From assembly GCA_017939855.1 (NCBI GenBank), contig JAGAZW010000018.1, positions 1 to 5,251 on the forward strand: a stretch of DNA of 5,251 nucleotides, given 5' to 3'. The notes below the pieces were generated by a model. The model was not told where the DNA came from and made no database searches. It worked only from the letters and a program-made list of their open reading frames with translations. This document shows positions 1-4,153 of this stretch, piece after piece (position 1 is the stretch's first letter; every line of letters starts with the position of its first letter). The stretch comes from Clostridia bacterium (GTDB lineage: Bacteria; Bacillota; Clostridia; Oscillospirales; Acutalibacteraceae). The position numbers were made by a program, and so were the translations under genes.

Positions 1-619
1 GGGTATGAAGATGAATCGGTACCTTTACACTTTCCTTAAGACGCTTAACCAAAGAATAGGCATCATACGGAAGCAACAGATTTGCCATGTCCTTAATGCA
101 AATTACATCTGCTCCCATTTTTTCCAACCTTTTTGCAAGGTCCACAAAGTAATCCTCATTATGAACGGGGCTTTGTGTATAGCTTAAAGCCACCTCTGCG
201 ATACCGCCATATTTTTTACAGCTTTTAAGGGCTTGCTCGATATTTCTTACATCGTTAAGTGCGTCAAAAATACGGATAACATCGATACCGTTTTCAATAG
301 ACTTTTTAACGAACATATCCACAACGTCATCGGCGTAGTGTTTATATCCCAAAAGGTTCTGACCACGAAGCAACATCTGAAGCTTTGTGTTGGGCATATG
401 CTTTTTGATGGTGCGAAGTCTTTCCCAAGGGTCTTCGTTTAAAAAACGCATACAAGCGTCAAAGGTGGCTCCTCCCCAACACTCAACCGACCAATATCCA
501 ATTTTGTCGAGCTTTTCAAGAGCCGGTATCATATCCTCAATCCTCATTCTTGTTGCCGCTTGAGATTGGTGAGCATCACGAAGAATGGTATCGGTTATAA
601 ACAATTTGTTTTTAGTCAT
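1..619 (-). CDS. oadA: Oxaloacetate decarboxylase alpha subunit (5S/PYC-B-type carboxyltransferase), 3' part missing
   Basis: Cytoplasmic carboxyltransferase that would move the carboxyl group from oxaloacetate to carrier biotin, giving pyruvate. I translated the minus strand from the ATG at 617-619, which has an AGGAG site six bases upstream; 206 residues are visible before the left edge cuts the gene. The N-terminus reads ITDTILRDAHQSQAATRM, the hallmark of the HMGL-like TIM barrel shared by OadA, transcarboxylase 5S and pyruvate carboxylase. Expected metal-site residues are present: Asp15 in LRDAHQ, Lys176 in CIKDMANLL (the lysine carbamylated in this family) and the start of the His203-Leu-His205 pair. 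CWGGATFDACMRFLNEDPWERL (47-68 region) is also typical. Full proteins have about 450-600 residues, so the C-terminal conserved domain and any fused biotin domain lie outside the window. It is last of the visible genes in the decarboxylase operon, 132 bases after the beta gene. Pyruvate carboxylase subunit B is the main alternative; the beta-subunit neighbour favours the sodium pump. Confidence 0.93.
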   Translation of the reverse strand, partial: MTKNKLFITDTILRDAHQSQAATRMRIEDMIPALEKLDKIGYWSVECWGGATFDACMRFLNEDPWERLRTIKKHMPNTKLQMLLRGQNLLGYKHYADDVVDMFVKKSIENGIDVIRIFDALNDVRNIEQALKSCKKYGGIAEVALSYTQSPVHNEDYFVDLAKRLEKMGADVICIKDMANLLLPYDAYSLVKRLKESVKVPIHLHT

Positions 620-674
620 TTTTTACTCCTAAAATATTTTAAAAAGAAATTTCAATATTTTACTATCAAATTAT

Positions 675-695
675 AAGGATTTAATCCTTTAAAGG
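675..695. repeat. Two overlapping short palindromes in the beta-alpha gap
   Basis: AAGGATT-T-AATCCTT (675-689) is an inverted repeat with 7-bp arms. It overlaps the perfect 10-base palindrome CCTTTAAAGG (686-695). In the minus-strand transcript the two hairpins would share bases and exclude each other. They lie just 3' of the 709-726 hairpin in transcript order and about 55-75 bases before the alpha start. A TATAAT hexamer (minus strand, 670-675) abuts them but has no good -35 at 17 bases, so an internal promoter is not well supported. The role is unknown; they may be part of the adjacent repeat or an mRNA processing or stability element. Confidence 0.4.
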
Positions 696-706
696 CTTCA
701 TATTGA

Positions 707-751
707 GTCTCCCTTGTTAAAGGGAGGGGCCCGCAAAGTGGTAGAGGGATT
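707..751 (-). repeat. Hairpin-containing intergenic repeat-like element between beta and alpha genes
   Basis: Directly after the beta stop codon the minus strand reads AATCCCTCTACCACTTTG, then a GC-rich stretch (GCGGGCCCC), then CTCCCTT-TAAC-AAGGGAG. The last part is a perfect 7-bp inverted repeat (709-715 with 720-726, loop of four). I recall many similar elements of the type 'ATCCCTC...CTCCCTT(loop)AAGGGAG' between genes in Clostridia genomes, but could not check copy number here. There is no T-run after the stem on either strand, so it does not look like a classical intrinsic terminator. It accounts for part of the unusually long beta-alpha spacing in an operon whose other gaps are 11 and 31 bases. 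Confidence 0.5.
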
Positions 752-1954
752 TTAACCGAACATAGCAATGAGTGCGCCGGCAGCGATTGCCGAGCCAATA
801 ACTCCCGCTACATTGGGTCCCATAGCGTGCATAAGCAAGAAGTTTGAAGGGTTCTCCTTCTGGCCTACCATCTGGGACACTCTCGCCGCCATAGGAACTG
901 CCGAAACACCGGCAGAGCCGATAAGGGGATTCATCTTATTTCTGGTAAAGAGGTTCATAAACTTACAGAGCAATACACCGCCCGCACTACCGCAACCGAA
1001 GGCTACTATACCTAACGCAATAATAAAGAGGGTTTGCTTGTTTAAAAAGACGTCTGCAACGGCGGTAGCCCCAACAGAAACACCTAAGAATATTGTAACG
1101 ATATTCATAAGCTCGTTTTGAGCCGTCTTGCAAAGACGCTCTGCAACGCCGGATTCCTTCCAAAGATTTCCAAGCATCAAGCAACCCACAAGAGGTGTTG
1201 CAGAAGGAACAAGAAGTGCTACAAATATTGTAACAACTATCGGGAATATAATTTTTTCGGTCTTTGAAACCTGACGCAGAGGTTTCATAACTATCTGACG
1301 CTCTTTTTTGGTGGTAAGCAGCTTCATAATGGGTGGCTGGATAACCGGCACGAGCGCCATATATGAGTATGCGGCAACGGCGATCGGTCCTAAAAGGTCG
1401 GGAGCGAGTTTTGAAGTAACATAAATTGCGGTAGGCCCGTCGGCTCCGCCGATAATACCAATAGAGGAGGCTTCAAGTCCGTTAAAGCCTAAATAAATAG
1501 CCCCAATAAAGGTTAGGAAAATTCCTAGCTGCGCTGCAGCGCCCAAAAGCAAAGACTTAGGATTCGAAATAAGCGGACCAAAGTCGGTCATAGCACCTAT
1601 TCCAACAAATATAAGACAAGGGTATATACAGGTCTTTACACCTATATATAAATAGTCAAGAAGCTGACCGTTTGCAAGAATGTATCCGTAGCTATGATAG
1701 TTCTCGCTTCCCTCTTTCATAAATTCATTCCATAAATCCTGATTGTAAAGATTTGCGCCGGGAAGGTTGGTAAGCAGTATACCAAAGGCGATACCTGTTA
1801 ACAACAACGGCTCAAACTGTTTCTTTATGGCAAGCCATAGCAGCACCAAAGAAATTGCAATCATAACAAGATATTTCCAACCGCCGTCAACAAAATCTCC
1901 GAATAGCTGATAAAATCCTGTTTGTTGCAGGAAGTTTATAATTCTATCTAACAT
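752..1954 (-). CDS. oadB: Na+-translocating decarboxylase, beta subunit (OadB/GcdB/MmdB family)
   Basis: Integral membrane subunit that decarboxylates carboxybiotin and couples this to Na+ export. The 400-residue product is somewhat shorter than the Klebsiella OadB (about 430) and fits Gram-positive homologues. The family signature GGADGPTAIY holds Asp172, equivalent to the Na+-site Asp203 of Klebsiella OadB. The C-terminal motif NPLIGSAGVSAVPMAARVSQ carries Asn342, Gly346, Ser351 and Arg358, with exactly the spacing of Klebsiella Asn373, Gly377, Ser382 and Arg389. Hydrophobic segments lie near residues 26-42, 50-62, 110-122, 134-157, 188-206, 235-260, 283-302, 308-330 and 375-398, and MHAMGPNVAGVIGS is conserved near the C-terminus. 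The ATG at 1952-1954 follows an AAGGTGA site that overlaps the stop codon of the carrier gene, so translation is probably coupled. The gene alone cannot tell oxaloacetate from other acid substrates; the alpha subunit does that. Confidence 0.97.
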   Translation of the reverse strand: MLDRIINFLQQTGFYQLFGDFVDGGWKYLVMIAISLVLLWLAIKKQFEPLLLTGIAFGILLTNLPGANLYNQDLWNEFMKEGSENYHSYGYILANGQLLDYLYIGVKTCIYPCLIFVGIGAMTDFGPLISNPKSLLLGAAAQLGIFLTFIGAIYLGFNGLEASSIGIIGGADGPTAIYVTSKLAPDLLGPIAVAAYSYMALVPVIQPPIMKLLTTKKERQIVMKPLRQVSKTEKIIFPIVVTIFVALLVPSATPLVGCLMLGNLWKESGVAERLCKTAQNELMNIVTIFLGVSVGATAVADVFLNKQTLFIIALGIVAFGCGSAGGVLLCKFMNLFTRNKMNPLIGSAGVSAVPMAARVSQMVGQKENPSNFLLMHAMGPNVAGVIGSAIAAGALIAMFG

Positions 1955-1965
1955 ATTCCGTCACC

Positions 1966-2322
1966 TTAACCGATAACGCAAAGAACAGCGCCGGTTTCAA
2001 CAGATGCACCTGCGTTCACATTAACACTTGTTACGGTTCCGTCACAAGGTGCCATTATTTCGTTTTCCATCTTCATAGCTTCGAGTATTAAAAGAACGTC
2101 GCCCTTCTTAACAGCCTGTCCTTCCTTTACATTTACAGAAAGGATGTTGCCGGGCATAGGGCTTGTTACGGTCTCACCACCTGCTGCAGCGGGTGCTGTT
2201 GCGGGTACTGCCGGGGCGGCTGCGGGAGCAGTTGTAGGAGCTGCAGCAACGTCAGCAGCATCAATAACCTCAAGTTCAATTTCATAAGCGGTACCGTTTA
2301 CGGTTACTTTATACTTTTTCAT
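1966..2322 (-). CDS. Biotin carrier protein of the decarboxylase (biotin/lipoyl-attachment domain)
   Basis: Small soluble carrier that shuttles carboxyl groups on biotin between the alpha carboxyltransferase and the beta membrane subunit. The 118-residue product has a short N-terminal strand region (MKKYKVTVNGTAYEIELEVI), a flexible Ala/Pro/Thr-rich linker (about 22-48) and a C-terminal biotinyl domain (about 51-118). The attachment motif EAMKMENE places the biotinyl lysine at Lys84; SPMPGNILSV upstream and APCDGTV downstream are the usual flanking turns. I chose the ATG at 2320-2322 because a GAGGT site lies eight bases upstream and MKKYKVTVNGT is the normal family start; an in-frame GTG five codons earlier (2337) overlaps that site. 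It resembles the separately encoded GcdC/MmdC carriers of glutaconyl-CoA and methylmalonyl-CoA decarboxylases. The beta gene follows after 11 bases. It must be modified by a biotin-protein ligase encoded elsewhere. Confidence 0.95.
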   Translation of the reverse strand: MKKYKVTVNGTAYEIELEVIDAADVAAAPTTAPAAAPAVPATAPAAAGGETVTSPMPGNILSVNVKEGQAVKKGDVLLILEAMKMENEIMAPCDGTVTSVNVNAGASVETGAVLCVIG

Positions 2323-2330
2323 TTTTCTAT

Positions 2331-2335
2331 ACCTC
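2331..2335 (-). promoter_or_regulatory. Ribosome binding site deciding the biotin carrier start
   Basis: GAGGT on the minus strand lies eight bases before the ATG at 2322. It would be inside the coding region if the upstream in-frame GTG at 2337 were used, which argues for the ATG. Confidence 0.7.
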
Positions 2336-2353
2336 ACAAATTTTAAAATTTAA

Positions 2354-2677
2354 CTATATTCTCTTAAAAGAACGAACACGTATAGCCGATACATCGGTAC
2401 CGAGTTCCTCCGCAGCAGTAGCACAAACCGCCGCAATAATTTCTTCACGGTTTTGTATGGGAGCAGCCGCTACAACAGGTTTTGCAGCAGATTCTTCTTG
2501 CTTCTCTTTTCCCTTTTTTACTCCGCAGCAAAGGCTCATTATTTTGCAGATAATAACGATACATATAAGACCTACAAAAACCGTACCTATTCCCACAACT
2601 ACAACTTCTAGCTTTCCTGGCTCGGATACCTTTTGAGCCACATTCATAACCGAATTAACATCAAGGTTTCCCAACAT
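2354..2677 (-). CDS. oadG: OadG/MmdD-like small membrane subunit of the sodium pump decarboxylase
   Basis: Small subunit with one membrane helix, expected to anchor or stabilise the decarboxylase complex at the membrane. From the ATG at 2675-2677 the product has 107 residues: a short N-terminus, one hydrophobic helix at about 24-46 (VVVVGIGTVFVGLICIVII), a charged stretch (KKGKEKQEE, 54-62), an Ala/Pro linker and a C-terminal segment EEIIAAVCATAAEELG ending in RVRSFKRI. This layout and the 'I-V-RS-I/F-KR' ending are typical of OadG gamma and MmdD/GcdD delta subunits. The start was chosen for its GGGAGGTG site nine bases upstream; an in-frame ATG at 2734 would add 19 residues but has a weaker site and adds no recognisable family sequence. 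It is the first gene of the operon, 31 bases before the carrier gene. The family is poorly conserved, so the call rests partly on context. Confidence 0.87.
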   Translation of the reverse strand: MLGNLDVNSVMNVAQKVSEPGKLEVVVVGIGTVFVGLICIVIICKIMSLCCGVKKGKEKQEESAAKPVVAAAPIQNREEIIAAVCATAAEELGTDVSAIRVRSFKRI

Positions 2678-2686
2678 TCTTCCTAG

Positions 2687-2694
2687 CACCTCCC
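2687..2694 (-). promoter_or_regulatory. Strong ribosome binding site for the OadG-like subunit
   Basis: GGGAGGTG on the minus strand, nine bases before the ATG at 2677, decides that start over the in-frame ATG at 2734. It abuts the perfect palindrome CCAAATTTGG (2693-2702), which might weakly affect access but is too short to claim a switch. Confidence 0.75.
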
Positions 2695-2788
2695 AAATTT
2701 GGAAATAATATCTATATAAAGTAAACTCACACATTAGTTTGCCTTATATTCCCCCGATTATAATCACTCATTTCAGATAATTCACTTT

Positions 2789-2817
2789 ATTGTAACATTT
2801 TATTTTAACTATTGCAA
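2789..2817 (-). promoter_or_regulatory. SigA-type promoter of the decarboxylase operon
   Basis: Minus strand TTGCAA (2812-2817), a 17-base spacer and TACAAT (2789-2794) match the vegetative consensus at four of six and five of six positions. Transcription would start near 2782 and leave an untranslated leader of roughly 105 bases before the ATG at 2677. A second TATAAT (2757-2762) sits in the palindrome GATTATAATC but has only a poor -35. No known operator is recognised. Confidence 0.6.
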
Positions 2818-2885
2818 GATGGTTTTTGGAATATTTTGTTAAGCTTATAACAAATAAGACAAATCACCAAATCTTTCTCACACTT

Positions 2886-2912
2886 ACTTCCTCTAAACAA
2901 TAGTATAATATA
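2886..2912 (+). promoter_or_regulatory. Candidate promoter of the cotJ operon
   Basis: The -10-like TATAATATA (2904-2912) lies about 60 bases before cotJA. An AC dinucleotide (2886-2887) 16 bases upstream of it gives a layout resembling the sporulation SigK pattern (AC, 16-17 bases, CATAnnnTA), except that C is replaced by T. No good SigA -35 is present at 17 bases. In Bacillus subtilis cotJ is under the mother-cell factor SigE; a SigE-like -35 (GAATATT, 2829-2835) exists here but I see no matching -10 at proper distance. A mother-cell promoter is expected, but the exact site is uncertain. Confidence 0.3.
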
Positions 2913-2970
2913 GGGACTTTCACAGCAAAGACAGAAAATTTCTCTTTCAAAAAACAAAAGGAGATTATAT

Positions 2971-3144
2971 ATGGAAAACAATATGCCATCCATCGAAAGT
3001 TCAAACGATATTCTCACAATGGCGTTTGTGAACATGCAACCTTTGGACACTGTTTACAGTCTTTCCGAGGCTCTGCGTCGAGGCACCCTCTTTCCCGATA
3101 TAGACAAACCCTTTTTAGCAGGAGGTAAGACCCATGAACGATAA
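2971..3144 (+). CDS. cotJA: Spore coat associated protein CotJA
   Basis: Small component of the inner spore coat, made in the mother cell; in Bacillus subtilis CotJA and CotJC depend on each other for coat assembly. The 57-residue product contains the family core from Phe19 to Phe48: FVNMQPLDTVY, then LSEALRRGTLFPDIDKPF. This matches the usual pattern FVPMQ...Y....AL.RGTLFPELDKPF. It is shorter than the Bacillus protein (about 80 residues), with a reduced N-terminal extension, as is common in Clostridia. The ATG at 2971 follows AAAGGAG by seven bases. The gene is first of cotJABC and overlaps cotJB by 11 bases in another frame, so the cotJB ribosome site lies within cotJA and the two are probably translationally coupled. 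Confidence 0.92.
   Translation: MENNMPSIESSNDILTMAFVNMQPLDTVYSLSEALRRGTLFPDIDKPFLAGGKTHER
3120..3125 (+). promoter_or_regulatory. cotJB ribosome binding site inside cotJA
   Basis: A perfect AGGAGG lies within the last codons of cotJA, eight bases before the cotJB ATG at 3134. It sets the cotJB start and implies coupling between the two genes. Confidence 0.8.
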
Positions 3145-3400
3145 ACAGAAGCTTTTTAAGAAAATTCTTGAATTGGACTTTGCTCTACACGAGTTGAATC
3201 TTTTCTTGGATACCCATCCTGATAACGAAAAGGCTCTGAGACTTTTAGGGGACTACCGCAGTATGAGGAAATCGGCGGTAGAGGAATACGAAAATCGCTT
3301 CGGCAGACTCATAATTATGCCTTGTGACGCACCCACTACAAAACCTTGGCAATGGATAAACGGTCCCTGGCCTTGGGAAATAGGATTCGGGGGGGAATAA
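3134..3400 (+). CDS. cotJB: Spore coat protein CotJB
   Basis: Second gene of the cotJ operon. The protein has no known enzymatic activity and is presumed to be a partner or assembly factor of CotJA/CotJC in the coat. The 88-residue product is close to the family's usual 85-90. It has an amphipathic helical N-terminal half (KLFKKILELDFALHELNLF, then THPDNEKAL) followed by EYENRFG and the diagnostic Trp-rich C-terminus TKPWQWINGPWPWE with Trp72, Trp74, Trp79 and Trp81. The start at 3134 is fixed by the AGGAGG in cotJA. It ends three bases before cotJC, and its last codons form a run of seven G that doubles as the likely cotJC ribosome site. Confidence 0.95.
   Translation: MNDKQKLFKKILELDFALHELNLFLDTHPDNEKALRLLGDYRSMRKSAVEEYENRFGRLIIMPCDAPTTKPWQWINGPWPWEIGFGGE
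3389..3397 (+). promoter_or_regulatory. G-run ribosome binding site for cotJC
   Basis: Seven consecutive G (3389-3395) followed by AA lie eight bases before the cotJC ATG, in place of a normal AGGAGG. The run can pair with the 16S tail through G-C and G-U pairs. No other Shine-Dalgarno candidate is in range, so cotJC translation may rely on coupling to cotJB. Confidence 0.5.
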
Positions 3401-3403
3401 ATT

Positions 3404-4015
3404 ATGTGGCAATATCAAAAGAAACTTCAATACCCTGTAAAAATTAAAAACCCCAACCCCAAATACGCACAGATAATAATATCTCAGTACGGAGGTCCGG
3501 ATGGTGAGCTCGGTGCCTCTATGCGCTATCTGACACAACGGTATTCTATGCCCTATGACGATGTCAAAGGTATCCTTACCGATATCGGCACGGAAGAATT
3601 AGCTCATCTTGAGATGATTTGTGCTATGGTTCACCAGCTCACACGAAATCTTACTCCCGAAGAAATAAAAGCTTCCGGATTTGATAAATACTTTGTGGAT
3701 CACACCGCTGCTGTATATCCGATTGCGGCTTCAGCATTACCTTGGAGAGCCGAGTATATACAAGCCAAGGGTGACATTATCGCAGATCTTCACGAGGATC
3801 TTGCCGCAGAACAAAAAGCAAGGGTAACCTATGACAACCTTATTCGTCTTATAGATGACCCCGATATACTCGATCCGCTTAAATTCCTGCGCCAAAGAGA
3901 AATCACACACTATCAACGTTTCGGTGAATCGCTCCGCCGCACGACCGATAGACTAAACTCTAAAAACTTCTACGCCTGCAATCCCAGTTTTGATAAAAAC
4001 TGCGGCAAAAATTGA
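3404..4015 (+). CDS. cotJC: CotJC, manganese-catalase-family spore coat protein
   Basis: Non-haem manganese catalase family (ferritin-like four-helix fold) in the inner spore coat, where it may remove hydrogen peroxide. The 203-residue product matches CotJC and is shorter than free catalases such as the Lactobacillus enzyme (about 265). All five expected dimanganese ligands can be placed: Glu35 (GPDGELGASMRYL), Glu65 and His68 (GTEELAHLEM), Glu136 (LAAEQKARVTY) and His169 (REITHYQRFGE). The 33-residue gap between the last two equals that of Glu148 and His181 in the Lactobacillus catalase. The opening MWQYQKKLQYPV and the ending SKNFYACNPSFD are typical of CotJC. Cys192 and Cys200 sit in the exposed tail and could be cross-linked in the coat, which is inference. 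It is the third gene of cotJABC and is followed at once by a strong terminator. Activity is likely from the intact ligands. Confidence 0.96.
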   Translation: MWQYQKKLQYPVKIKNPNPKYAQIIISQYGGPDGELGASMRYLTQRYSMPYDDVKGILTDIGTEELAHLEMICAMVHQLTRNLTPEEIKASGFDKYFVDHTAAVYPIAASALPWRAEYIQAKGDIIADLHEDLAAEQKARVTYDNLIRLIDDPDILDPLKFLRQREITHYQRFGESLRRTTDRLNSKNFYACNPSFDKNCGKN

Positions 4016-4022
4016 TTGCTTT

Positions 4023-4055
4023 TCACCTTCCTTTGCACAAGGAAGGTGATTTTTT
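4023..4055 (+). terminator. Intrinsic terminator of the cotJ operon
   Basis: A perfect 11-bp stem (TCACCTTCCTT at 4023-4033 with AAGGAAGGTGA at 4039-4049), a five-base loop TGCAC, then six T (4050-4055) and further T-rich sequence form a textbook rho-independent terminator seven bases after the cotJC stop. The minus strand lacks a T-run after the stem, so it works for the plus strand only. Confidence 0.92.
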
Positions 4056-4075
4056 ATTTTTTCTCTTTATTCCCC

Positions 4076-4104
4076 TTGCAACTCTTTCCTTTTTTTGTTA
4101 TAAT
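4076..4104 (+). promoter_or_regulatory. SigA promoter of the DUF1846 gene
   Basis: TTGCAA (4076-4081), a 17-base pyrimidine-rich spacer and a perfect TATAAT (4099-4104) give a near-consensus vegetative promoter. The start would be near 4111, leaving a leader of about 43 bases before the ATG at 4154. Because the cotJ terminator lies just upstream, this gene is a separate unit, probably expressed in growing cells rather than only during sporulation. Confidence 0.8.
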
Positions 4105-4153
4105 CTTTTTGGTTATTTGTAATTATTATACTGCTTTTAATAAGGAGATAGCA

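Noticed and set aside
5..442. Two short plus-strand open frames (5-187 and 233-442)
   Set aside because: Both lie antisense to the clearly conserved oadA coding sequence and show no known domain.
707..751. The beta-alpha hairpin as a rho-independent terminator
   Set aside because: No T-run follows the stem in the minus-strand direction, and the alpha gene belongs functionally to the same operon.
768..1121. Plus-strand open frame of 117 codons
   Set aside because: It is fully antisense to the beta subunit gene, has no recognisable family, and arises from the composition of that conserved gene.
1966..2322. Lipoyl domain rather than biotinyl domain
   Set aside because: EAMKMENE is the biotin-attachment sequence; lipoyl domains usually have a DKA-type motif, and the decarboxylase neighbours require biotin.
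2678..2734. Longer OadG-like protein starting at the ATG at 2734
   Set aside because: The 19 added residues are aromatic-rich and not family-like, while GGGAGGTG at ideal distance marks the ATG at 2677.
2805..3050. Minus-strand open frame of 81 codons across the divergent region
   Set aside because: It runs antisense through the cotJA start, the cotJ leader and the decarboxylase promoter, and its translation is low-complexity and unlike any family; cotJA on the other strand is real.
3245..3538. Minus-strand open frame of 97 codons
   Set aside because: Antisense to cotJB and cotJC, both of which have strong family motifs.
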